Shown: positions 13,131 to 25,412 of the stretch, piece by piece
How the letters are laid out: each line of letters opens with the position of its first letter
How positions within the stretch are numbered: the stretch's first letter is position 1
Assembly (NCBI GenBank): GCA_000499405.2
Contig: HG738137.1
Span: forward strand, 22,096,603-22,160,602
DNA from: Onchocerca volvulus
Lineage: Eukaryota; Nematoda; Chromadorea; Rhabditida; Onchocercidae
Length of the DNA: 64,000 bases
Reading direction: 5' to 3'
The notes under the pieces: model-generated
Databases searched by the model: none
Told to the model about the DNA's origin: nothing
What the model saw: only the letters and a program-made list of their open reading frames with translations
Made by a program: the position numbers and the translations under genes

Positions 13131-16100
13131 TCATTCCGATAACACTGACGTTGAGTTAAAACTATCGTAATAATCGAAATCATTGTTTTCTGCGATCGAA
13201 TTCGTAGAACAATTCTGATCGAAACAAAAATCGACTGCTAACCTCATTCGATCTTTTTCAAATATAACATCTGCTGATTTTTGAGCAAAATCGAACAAAA
13301 TCGGTAATTTTATGCCTATAAACAAATAAAAATTTTTAAGCATGTCCAAATATTTTCCTTAAAATGGTTTTCGAAATATTTTTCTAAAAAATATTTCCAA
13401 GAAATTTTCTAAAAAAATATTTTTTTGAGGATTTCTTCAAAAAGTGTTCTGAAATTTTTGTCAAGAAAAAGCTTATTTGTGAGAGATATCAGATTAAAAT
13501 GAATTTTTCTTTTTCATTTGAAAAAAAAAATCGAATTTTGTGTTCACATAAGATTAAAATTGATAAATAGCAGATATTTCATGTTCGAATGCATTGGGAA
13601 ATGAAGAAGAGTGTCCTAAACAGAATATGCTTCGAGTGCTATAGTGAATGTATAAATAACACATCGAAAAGCTCAGAAGAATTTACCATCACTAAGTTTT
13701 TTTGCAACTTCATCGCCAATCAATAACTCATTAAGGGCGCTGACGAGGAATTCAAGGCTCGTCTCGTCAATACCATCCACGAGACTAATGACATCGAAGA
13801 TTTTGAACTTCTCGATACGCAACTCCGACGTGAATGAATAATTTTGGAAAGTGCTTTTCTCGAGTCGCAATTCGGCCATCATACCGGATGTCAAGAATCG
13901 ATGTGCACGGTCGCTTTGCTGCAATTTCCGATAGTTTCTTTACACAACAGACAAGCTCATACCTTGTAACAATGAGTTTTGAAGCATGTATATTGCTTCC
14001 GTAAGTAGCCACTCTTTAATGATACATATCTCTCTCAATTCGCAGCTGTGATTGATAAAATTTTAAAAATTGACAAAAGTTGATTAGGCAAGAATTTATA
14101 AGAAATTATTTAAGATAGCAAATTAATACTGTAAAAGGCAACAATTTTAGAAACTAACTTGCACGAACGCATCCACTTGACTCCAAATCACAATCACTCC
14201 CTTATTCTCTTCAAGACGGACTCTCGGATAAGTGGTTGTACGCGATTTAATTTGCACTACACCGTCCGGATATTGATTACTTAAAGCTGAAATCTAGAGA
14301 CCCTATAGCTGTTGGAAAAATATGATTCCAAGTTGATTGTAAAAAGTGAAACTAAGAAAAAATAGAATTTTGAACTTCACGTGACGCTGGAATCTATATT
14401 TCTTTTTTCTGGATTTTAGTGTTGGGTTACTTGAATAATAACTATAAATCCTGTTATTTAAATGCTTGACGTTTTTGGGATAAGTTTCCTAATCTAACCT
14501 GCATGCTGCTATATGCATTACCTATTTTTAAATGGTACTTACAGTTTTATTTAGCTAAAAATGTTATTTTGACAGAAATGAACATCTCAGTATTATAATA
14601 AGTGAACAAAATAAGGTACCGTTAACTCTGAGCTGAAGATACTCAAAAAATGAGACTTATCAAACAAGTGATTGATCAATTCTGTGCAAACTTACCGGGA
14701 AATAGACTGCCAGCACAGATATCCTCGCCACCGCACTCGGTCCTTAGGTATCCGACCAAGAGTGTATTATTTATGCTTTCTTTACTTATTTCATAGTCAA
14801 AATTCCGATATTGATCCATCCAGTAGAGCAGGCTGGCTAACGTATAGTTGGACATTGTGAATTCAAGCATTGCCGGCTTTTCCTGAGTATCCACTGTTAT
14901 TGGTTCTGATGAGAAGGGTAATCGGAAATCGCTGAGCCTGTTTTGACCTAAAGAATAGAATTGTTGAGGAGTGAAAGAAAGTAAAACTTTTTCTTCCAAG
15001 CCCAACTGAGTGTTTCCACTTACCCTGTCTTACGATACTGAATGCGTTGCCTCGATGCTTCAATTCTATTGCATCTGGCAAATATTGTATTTGCTCAATG
15101 AAACCGTAATTCAGGAAGTACTGATCGAATAGGGCCGCACTCATTGGAGTATTCATCAGAAGATTGGAGACAATAGGTACAAGTTCGGTATTGAAACTTG
15201 AACATATTATCTGAAACTTGCCTCATTTGAATGTCGAGAACACACTCAATTTTAATTTTTGATCCATTTAGTATATTTTATCAAATTTCTTTCTCTGAAA
15301 CAGTGTTCAAAATAAAAATGCAACATTTAATATTCATATATGTATTTGAACCAGCCAGTTAAAAGACTGAAATTTCTGAGAAATCTCCTAACCATTTCGA
15401 TTCTTTCACTGATAAAACGATCAATGTGAGGATAATAATTGACTAAAAGTAAAGGATCTGTCTCACTGAAGTTCATCACAACATTTCCCGGTGATAATGT
15501 ACATTTTTGTAGATCAGTTCGAAGGTGGCCATCAGCATTGATTGTGGCCACAAAATATGACTTCAGTTTTGCGCTGCAATCAATAATTTTCATAGTATTT
15601 CTAAAATTTAATTTTTTTTTTTCATTTGAAATAAATTGCTGCAAGGAATATTCTGAGTTTTTTATTTTTGACAACGATTAACTAACGATTCTTTTCTTTG
15701 AACTCATCCCTTTTTTGGTTTTATTTGACTTATTTGATTTCTAAATTTACCTATCTAAATTTCATTTTTTATATGAAATTCTTTATCAGACAAAAAAAAA
15801 AGGTTATCAGCAATTTATTTTAAGTCAAAAAAAAAAAAAAATCATACGAAGACAATGAAGTTCCGAGAATAAAATGAATATTTGGACAGTATCTAATTCA
15901 TTTTTTTCAGTTCATTGATTTCTTAAGTTCAGTACTTTTTCATTCAAAATACAATCGAAAAAACAAAATAAGTTTTTAAATCCATTTAAGCATTTTATTA
16001 ATTTTCTTGTTCCAGAAAGGATAATTGTTGTGAAATTCAAATGACTGAAGTGCTTTGGTATGAAAAATTGATATCTTATTATTTTGCTTTAAAAAAGGAG

Positions 16101-17809
16101 ACTGAGAAATAAATTTAAAACATTAGCAGATTTGCAAAATCAAAAAATTTTAAATTCCCGAGCTTTCTAAAAAGATTTCAAATTTTTGCACCTGTCAATT
16201 TGGAGTATAGCAGATCCATAAAAGTCACCAGTAGGACTGGAAAATTTGAAAAATGTACCAATTGACAAGTTCAGATGAGAACCCTGAAAAATTCTTTGTC
16301 TTGATTTCAGAAATTCACTTAAAATCAATTTTTTTAATCATTGTTATCTCTGACTGCAGATTAGTTTACATCTATAGGAATTGGTAAGAATTTACATTAT
16401 GTTGAATGCTTGTATATTTGATTGTATAATTTGCAAAAGTAATTTTTTGGAAAAGGAAATGTTGAGGAATGATCTATTCGACATGCATAATAATTTGAAA
16501 AAAAAAAAAAAGTTCACCATCCAAACGATGCCTTCGCCAGGTACAATAAACAGTCGTGATTTGAACATTTTTGAATCATAATCAATAGCTTTTGTCGATA
16601 TGAGACCAAATTTTATCTAACAATTTTTTAAATTTTCAAATTAAGAGAAATAAAATCATAACAATTGGATGGAAGGAGGATAAGACGCAAAGTTAACTCG
16701 TACAGATTTGTTCTTAATAAATGCACAGTTTATTATTCATTACATTCATAATCTATTTCATTGTTCAGCTGATAAATACAGTATATGGCAGGTAAGGTTC
16801 GAGGTTCCAAATATAACAATTAAACTCATTGTAATTTCTAAGTTTTTGTTTTGTAAAAAATTCCGAGAATGATCCTAAAAATCCGAATCAAATAATCAGA
16901 AATTAATTTTCGATTTTAATTCAATTTGAGATCGGTAATTATTCGACTGAATACCTCGTTTGTAAGTGGCGCGGAAAAATTGAAAATAATTTCGCCGTGA
17001 TGCATAAACCTATTGATATGTTCTCTCAGGTAATCAGCCAACAAATCCAAAGCTCGCTGATTGATTCGTGTTATGAAACCCGCATGCGTGTTTGGCTTCG
17101 TGAAGAAACTATCTGAAAACAATCTTTTTTCAAACGTTAATTCATTTCTATGTTTTCCATTTCATTTCATTTCTCCACTTCATTTCATTATTTCATCTGG
17201 GTCAAAGATCGCTGTCACGAATGGACGCGATGACCTTCACAGATGATAAATTTCATACATGCTTTCTACTACTCATTCATAATTAATTTCAGACAAATAT
17301 CGAATAATGGTATTGCTGGATCATCGTAGGAACGAGAAAATGTTTGGATTTTTGAATAAGAAAAATGTTTGAATTACTGAGACGGCAATGGAGGTCAATA
17401 GATTTGTCATCGATCTCATTTAGGACTTATTCATTCACAAAAAATTGCCGGCTGTATTCATTTACAATTTTTGAAAAAACTGTAGAAGAACACTGTAGAT
17501 GGAGTATTTCGCATTTCAGCATTTAAAATATCATATATTCGTCCTCTCCCTCTTCCTCTAATTTTTAGCAAACAAAAAAAAAAAAAAGAAAAAAATCAAA
17601 ATCTTCCCTAACTCTCTTTTTTCTTCTATTAAAAAAAAATAACGACAATATATCTGGTGCGTAGAAATTAAATAATTTTGGTCAGTGCTATATTTACCAT
17701 GAAAAAAGAATTTCCTGAAATTAATAGAAAAAAAAAACTTACTTGCTAAAGAGTGTGATTTTGTGAGAAAGAAAAGTTGCAAAGAAACAGCTAGCAGTTG
17801 TAAAATCAT
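13131..17809 (-). CDS. Secreted BPI/LBP/CETP-family lipid-binding protein, 9 exons
   Basis: Predicted secreted protein of the tubular lipid-binding family (BPI, LBP, CETP, PLTP), which binds lipids or lipopolysaccharide in a boomerang-shaped two-domain fold. Exons in coding order: 17743-17809, 16955-17112, 16192-16283, 15393-15573, 15024-15210, 14696-14947, 14159-14286, 13687-13918, 13131-13315; total 1482 bases, 493 aa, close to the usual 450-490. Residues 1-22 are a hydrophobic signal peptide. Residues 29-50 (THAGFITRINQRALDLLADY within them) match the N-terminal BPI signature. C130 and C169 are 39 residues apart, like the single conserved BPI disulfide. The C-terminal domain holds the SLVDGIDETSLEFLVSALNE segment typical of the family's end. 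The last 30 residues are acidic and Ser/Asn-rich, a tail of its own. All introns are GT-AG and phase is kept throughout. Ligand and role (lipid transport, immunity or eggshell/yolk) cannot be told. Confidence 0.9.
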
Positions 17810-17912
17810 ATTTTTCCTTCTTCAGCCAAATTAAGCAAAAAAAGCCGAAAGCGTCACTATACTCACTCCTTGGCACTTTTGTGGTTTTTTATGTAATATT
17901 AATTTTTTAGAA

Positions 17913-17972
17913 GATGATAATAGTGATATTGATAGCGTTGACAATGATATTAGCGACGATAGTGATAATGGA
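17913..17972. repeat. Low-complexity GAT/GATA-rich stretch
   Basis: Repeated GATGAT, GATA and GACGAT units with interruptions. The open frame through it owes its composition to the repeat. Confidence 0.6.
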
Positions 17973-20900
17973 TAACAATGCTGCAACAGTTGAATTTTTC
18001 ATAATCGGCAATAAAGAGGATGATAATAATAAAAACAAAATTGGTTTGTTAGTGTTAATTGAACGCAATCCGTTTCTCTCAAAGTTGATCAGTTAATTAG
18101 AAAATTGGAAGAACTTGACTACAATAGTTCATCAAGAAATGTCAATATTCAAGAATCTTATAATACATACTAAATAAACCAAATCGCAAAATCATCCAGT
18201 AATTAAAGGAAAGAAAAAATAATATTGAGGATATTCACAAACTGCAAACTATCGAATAGCTGAACTTCAGAAACTGTTCTGTGTCATTAAAAATACTTTT
18301 CAAATGAAAATTTCGCAAAAAAACATCGGCAAACAAAAATGAAGAAAATAAACATAATTATGTTAATGAATGAATTATTGTAGAAAATGAAATTCCGAAG
18401 AAGCAGTTGACTAAATGATCAAACGATCAATTTCTTGATTTACTCCTTCTTTTTCTTCGCTAAAAAAGATTATCAAAAAAAAAAAAAAAAAATTGAGCGA
18501 TTCAAGAAATTCATTCCGAAATATTGACATTCAGATGCATATTCATAAATTTCAGTCATTCATTATTAATCCGAAAAGCTTCACATGATCTATTCATATA
18601 TTAATAATCAGTGAAAATCATACCTTATTTGTCCTGATCCTATTCCCGCTTCTTACAGCGTTTGTTTAGCTAGCAAGTCGTGTAAACCTGAGCAAGTTAA
18701 TTATTGGCTTATTTGTTAAGAAAATAAAGTCTGTTTGCTGAGCAAAACGAATTTCGTGAAACCATCGCCTAAAATAAATTTGTAAAACAGCACTTCATTT
18801 CATCAATAAAATGGGATGAAATCGAGTTGAAATAACTATCCGTATACAATTCAAATTAGCAACAAAAGTTTTTGGATCTTTCAACAAAATCTTACCAATT
18901 TTTGCTGAGTTATTTCATTCAGGAAAAAGATTCGGAAATGAAAGTGACAATTTCAACAAATAAAGGTTCATAGATCAAATATTTGAAAATATTTATGGGA
19001 AGCAATTTAGAAATAAAAATGAAAATTAACTCGTGCGATAAATTTCTACTATTTGCAAACAAAATTCATGTTTTAGTTTTGCTATTTCTATAATAAACTA
19101 TTTCTACATATTTTAAATATTTTGTGGAAATGGAGAATCAAAATTCAAGGAAAAATGCAGGTATTAACAGATCAGAAATTTATAATCTTTCCAAATTCAG
19201 TGTTTATGATACTGAAGAATTTCCATTAATGATTTAATTTCGTATTTTCATTGTATTATTTTTGGTAACCTATTTCTTCTATGTTATTCAAATCATTCAT
19301 TTCCTCAGCCACTCAGCCCATTTCCTTGCTCAAAGTAATAATCAGAAAGATCGATAACTACAAAGACATAGAATCATCCAATAACGAAGTTAAAACTAAA
19401 ATAATTGAATCATTACTTTTCTTAATCTTTGTTTTACAGAGTTTTCCTTTTTATTGAAACTATTTGTGTGATAATCTCAAAATTACTTAATTTCTTAGAT
19501 TAAAACAGATAACATCTCTAATGTTTCTTTTCATCTGAAAATATTCAACAGATTTAAAAATTTTTTAAATCCTTCAATTTCCGTATCACAAATGAATTGA
19601 ATAGTTTTGCGGTAAAGAAATAGATTTCTTTTCCACTGCGATTTTCCACATAATTTGGCAAGCAAGCTTAATTGAAGGAATGATCGGCCAATTCCTTGTT
19701 TTCTCGGATAGCTAATCGAGAAATTAATGAAAGAGGAGTCTTTTACACTCGTTATTGGATCACAAAAAACAGAAAGGTAGAAAAGTGGTGTCAAATTCTC
19801 TTCTCCATTAAATTTTGAATTCATCGAGAACAGATGTTAGCTTCATGTTCCTTTAATAACAAAAAAAAAAAAAAAAAAGTGAGATAATGATTATCGCGAA
19901 AATGAATGAACTTTCTGTATCATAGATAAGGGTGAGTCTCCGTGTTTCTGAATATCGACCAAAATGATTTTGTATTTTTGCGAGGAATAAGTGATTCAAG
20001 GAATGATTTTGAAACTCATTAATCAAGAATTCGTCAAGTATGCTTAAGTACTAAAAAACACTTTTTCTTTTTTTAAATTGTAACGTTGGGCAATAAAATT
20101 ATTTGGACTAGACGAAAATCCAAATAATTATAAAGATTTGATGAAGATATAATATAATTTAATTAAACATAAAGAAATTTTGACTTTATTCGGATATTCG
20201 GTGGAAGAATCTCATAAATTTCTCAACGTTATTGCAATTTAATTGCTGGAAGTAAAAATTACATAGATGAAATCATATGCGAAATTACGAATTAAGAAAT
20301 CTGTGCAAAAGTGTGAACGCATTTATAGCGTTCACAAACTTTCCTGTGTTTCAAAAAGGCTAAATATTACCAAACAATAGATTATTATCTACATCAAGCT
20401 TATGTGATGATATCCGAAAATTTTTCTTCTGTTTGATCCAAACGGAAGCAATTTTTCGATCTACACTACCGAGAAGGAAGTCGGAAGTAGTCAACGACTT
20501 TAAAAATGAAAGAGAAAAAAATCCATATTTGTTCATCTTGGAAAAAACAGGTTCAAATGTCTCTCTGATAAATAATCTGACAAACAAGATGTGGAGCTCT
20601 TACTATTGATTATGGCGCTATTTATGCCAGATTTTCTCATTCAAATATTATCCTTTTCCTTTCCTTCCTTTCCTCCAAAAAAGACATCAATCGTTTTGTT
20701 TTATAGTTCTGCTTTCCTTTATTTAAATGAATCAGGGCTCTTTCAAAATTAATAAAAGGCTTTGAAATATAATTTTTTTTGAAAATTCACGAATGCATTA
20801 AAAATCTGCATGAAAACTGCACTGATAGCAAATTCATTTACCCATACCGATACTGTGGCTAGAATTAATAAGGTATTCACTTCGTTTTCACTGGCATTCG

Positions 20901-23036
20901 ATGTTTCAGATTTAGAAATTCGAACATTTCATTCAGTTAATAGCAAAGGGAATGATGCTTTTGCCACTCAGCATACCATAAAATTGGTGAAATTTTGTCC
21001 TAATTAATTTTTTTTTTTTATGCGGCCATGTTGAAGCGAAAATGAGGAGAGGAATGATGCATAGAAATTGATTGATAAAATATTTGAGTTGGAAATGTCC
21101 AATCTTTCAGAGCAAGTGATAAGAGTAATTTATCATTTTTATTAATCTTACAAGTATTCAGCGATTTAAAAATAACTAATGCTCAAATATTTTAAGGATC
21201 AAGTGTCTCTAAATACAATCTAATAATGAGCATCACGTACGTACGTAAAGATGTAGCTGCTTCATTACGTGTCGCGTTATGTTAATGTCTCTCTTTATTT
21301 AGAGATATGTCATCATCTGATGGTGATAATGGATGGGAATGAATGAATAAGAAGCGGAGAAGATAATACTATTTGGAAGTAAAGAAAGGATAATCAAAAT
21401 AATAAGGGATGGGGATTGAGTCGCGAATCAGTGCAGCATGCAGCGTAACGTGCAGCGTAACGTTCGCGCAATATATTGAATCAAGCAGCTGAATATGCTG
21501 CAGCAACCGCGGTGGAATGGCCGATAACAGGTAGATGGAGATGGATAAGTACCTCTTCACTCGTTGTTGCGAGAAAGGAATAGTGCATGCATCTGGCGGC
21601 ATAGCCGCGGTGCGGTTGCTATCGCAGACTGATAGAACCGGATGCCCTGCGGCTGGTTGCTCAAAACGGGCAAACGATAATGGTACGAGAGAGGTACTGG
21701 TTGGAGTGTAGAAATGGTTGTGGTTGTGGTAGTAATCTTCTATCAGTACCACTTCATAAATATTTTTCTCTGAGAAAAAAGAAGAAATAAAAATCCGGAA
21801 ACTTTTGAAATTCTAGCACTGCTATTTGATTTTGTTTGTTTATTCGTGAAAGTTTTCTTCTATCATCGGAAAGCAATGTGGTTGAAATATCACTCGACTG
21901 CTAAATACATTGCGTGCAGGAAAATTTCAAAAGAAGAGACAAAATGATAGTTAACAACCAGCAAAATAACATTCCATCTAAACATCTTATATTTCGCGCC
22001 TATATTTTTAAACTTCAATTCCTCATTAAAAACAAGCTTTTAGTATTGGCAGGTTGCTCTCACTTAAATATGCTTTCTCAACCTTTTATCTTTTTTAGGA
22101 TGTCTGTCAACAAATCATACATTTTTCCGTAAATTTAGCTAGCAATAAACTCAATAAGGAATAAACAATTCTGGCAATGCAACAAATATCATGAGTTATT
22201 GCTAAAGATTAAAAGCGATGCTTGATTTTAATTAGTAAAGCCCTCCTCTTCTCCTCATTTTGAATACTTTTCGTATTTGAAAAATGGTTTCTACATCTAA
22301 TCTTCATTTTTTTAAAAATTTTGCAAGTATCCTCGAAGATCTACAAATTTCGTATGGATTTAATAGATATGTCTGGCTTTTAAATATTCTACATCATTCA
22401 GCAACCACAATACATGACAAACAGACGAATAAGCAGCCAAACACTTACAATCACTCTGAACCACACAAATAAAAGAACAAAAAGCTATCCTAATTAAAGA
22501 AAGAAAAACAAATACCTCAAAACCAAAAAAATTTAAAGACTTACTAATACGATACACACCAGCCCCCTAACTTCAACATAATTCCAGCTAAAATCACGAA
22601 AAAAAAATGACAAAAACAAATAATAAAATTTTTTTGTAATCTTCCAAATAGAATTTGTTTTTATAAATATAAATAATAATTTCAATCAAAATTCATTAAC
22701 ATTGATACTTTTCGTTACTGAAACTTATTTAAGCTTGATATCAGTTGCCATTGATGATAATATGATAATCATAAAATCATTTTTCCACAACAGCTTACAA
22801 TTTAAATGCATTAGTAACTCTGCTTCTCTACAAATCTTATATCCTTAACAGCAAAAGATATTATAAATATGCTTTTGAACATGTGAAGCTGTCCATTATC
22901 AGATGATTATCAAAAGATGTCATCATGGACAACAATTAATCGAATTTTTTTTCATCATATAATTGCTCAGTCAGCAATAGTAATTGCAGTCGGATAAAAG
23001 TGATAAGAGAAACGAAGTGATACAAAGCAAACTTAC

Positions 23037-23125
23037 TTGCTGAAGTTATGACAAATTTTGTCGTCAAACGCTCCGCAACGATAAAATCAGCACAAACGTG
23101 CTCAGACACACGTTTTTCTACATAA
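23037..23125 (-). other. Possible orphan exon (minus strand)
   Basis: Read on the minus strand, an AACCTTCAG-type acceptor side is followed by 89 bases open in one phase (including VCADFIVAERLTTKFVITSA) and then a perfect GTAAGT donor at 23036-23031. The exon would end with one base (A) of a split codon, the same phase and base as the first exon of the BPI-like gene 5.2 kb downstream. So it could be an alternative 5' exon of that gene or an exon of an unrecognised one. No start codon in frame was found, and 89 bases open is weak evidence. Confidence 0.2.
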
Positions 23126-25412
23126 CTGAAGGTTTGTGCATCCTAGCTTCATACTGCTACTTAATCATTTTAATTACTCACTTGTTAAATTAGAGCTTAA
23201 AATGAGACATGGATTATTTACAAGTCTACCAGTCAAGTGGAAACAAAAGAAATAAATATGAATTGTCGCATTTCGACCACTAAATACTGCAAAAAAGTTG
23301 CATTTGAATTATATATCAGACGAAATACCTCTTAATAAGGCAAATATCACACGCATTACATAGTGAACCATAGAAATATGAATGTATTTGTAATGTTGAA
23401 TGATGATAGGGAGATACCACATCTATGATTTCAATCTTATCATTATATCATGACTGTCATCGTCTATAAAGGCTTTTATCAGTGACCACTCGCCACTTTT
23501 GCTCTTCGATAATATTCCGTAGTGTGTGTGCATGTGTCTCTTCTCCTTTGTCGACTCTTTTACGAAAATGAAACAAGATAAGCTTGAAGACAGGATTAAT
23601 TATATTATAGAAGTACTAGTTTCTCGGCATACCTATTTATTCGTTACACGACAAATACTCACAAGATGTATAAATATTGACTAACACACCACATATTTTT
23701 CAAAGGAAAGATCGATCTATTAGTGATGATAAAATTGATTACATCTGTGATAATGAATATTCATAGCAGCAAAACAAAAGTAGAACATTCGGGCGCAGTT
23801 TCATTTTCAAGTATTACAGAATCTGATGGCATCGTTCAAAATACAAATCATCCTATTTATTTACTTGAATCGCTAATTTTCTCTTTATATTCTAGTATGT
23901 TTCAACTTTTCGTTTTATTTTTTTACTATTGGTAAGAATATACTTTTATATTTCAAGTTTTTATTGTCCGATTATAAAACCTTTCATGAAAATTAGCAGA
24001 TGTACTCATTACAGTGTATTTGGTAAAACAGAATAATATTGAAGTGCGAAAGAACATCCGTTTTAGAAGCTCAAGCAATCGGGAAGATAATTCAGCGGTT
24101 CTGACTGATGGTGGATTGATCGTACAGTTTGAATTGACAACCAAATTATCGGATTCGATTTTTTTTTTTTTTTTTTTTTTAGCAAGATTACAGTTAAATA
24201 AATGAAATTATGAATCTGTTTCAGCGTAAACACATTTTATTCATTCCGAGATTTATTTATTATTTACCATTTGCTTAGGAAATACAATGATATAATTTTG
24301 TTAAAAAATTAAGCGAAGATAATGAAAATATTACAAGTACTTTTTAAATTTTTATATTTGATGCTCTTTGACCCAAAAACAGTAATTTCCTCATTTCCAC
24401 ATATATTTATAATTTTTGGTGCTATGGCCGTGTAATTTAGTACTATGATATTCTTGTATTTAAATATTGGAGTTCAGGTTTTCCTCGTCTTCTCAGAAAT
24501 GTCATCATTCCTAATTCCTTTCCTTTCAAGTAAATATTTTGAAAATTGAAAGCAACGAAAAACAGTGAAAGCAAGGAGTACAAAAACCAGGCATAGGTAA
24601 TTTTATGTGTGGGAACTGCTAAATTATTTCAAATTATACATCGCGTTGTATAATGTAATGGATTTATTTACAAATAAAACCGAACCAGATTTATAGCTGA
24701 TAAAGTGCTGCAATTACCACAAATCCAGTTTTTCCGATCGATCCTTGTTACTATTTCATTTCATTTCATCGAATTCCATTCTCCTGCCTTTCTAGTTTCA
24801 TTCGAGACGCCCTTACTCCCTGTGAACTACTTCCTTCAGCTTCCATTGCTATTTCCTTATTTTATGAATGTTACATCTCTTCCACAAATTATAAATTATT
24901 ATGAATGAACGAAAAATTCAAATTTGAAAATTCGAAATTTGAATCTAAACGGCTTCCTGAATTTAAACAGAAAAACTTGAAATTCAGTTTCAAACACTGA
25001 TATAAATAGTCTTCTTTATCATTCACAAAAATAAGTGCGGGTAAATCAAAAAAATTATTGCGCATACAGAAATATTAATGAAATCAATAACATTATAATA
25101 AAAATCTTATTTGGAAAAATTAAAATTGGCCAATTCAAAACACTTTTGGAACCTAACACACCATGAAATTAGTGATTCAAGAAGTAATTCTGGAATTAAA
25201 TCGAAAACTAGTCAACGGAACTTCATCGATATCTTGAAGTTAAGAATCCATCGTTTAGTGCAGCATGTGTTTCAAGGATACAAATTTTTTGGGCTACCTG
25301 GAAAAGATCAAGATCAAACTATTAAATTGTTAGTTTAATCTACCTACTCAATAGACTATCGATATTTAGCCCATTTGTAGCAAGTTAACAAATTCTAACA
25401 AATTTTCGCATT

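Larger units (their letters stand above)
17810..25412. other. Spacer between BPI-like gene and thrombospondin-repeat gene
   Basis: The region upstream of the BPI-like gene (its promoter lies just right of 17809) and downstream of the thrombospondin gene. A GAT/GATA-rich low-complexity stretch runs at about 17913-17972. A locally GC-rich patch is at about 21420-21700. A short open segment flanked by splice-like sites lies at 23037-23125 on the minus strand. A run of 22 T is at 24159-24180. Other open frames (19531-19824 -, 20360-20587 -, 25111-25338 +) have no motif and are near the length expected by chance. Confidence 0.55.

Noticed and set aside
16790..16815. GGTTCGAGGTTCC resembling a tRNA T-arm/B box
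   Set aside because: No matching acceptor stem, D-arm or anticodon arm could be folded around it.
19531..19824. 97-codon open frame (-)
   Set aside because: No domain, no compatible neighbouring exon and within chance expectation.
21369..21752. 127-codon open frame (-) over the GC-rich patch as a gene
   Set aside because: Higher GC lengthens open frames; there is no signal, motif or splice partner. Kept only as a compositional finding.
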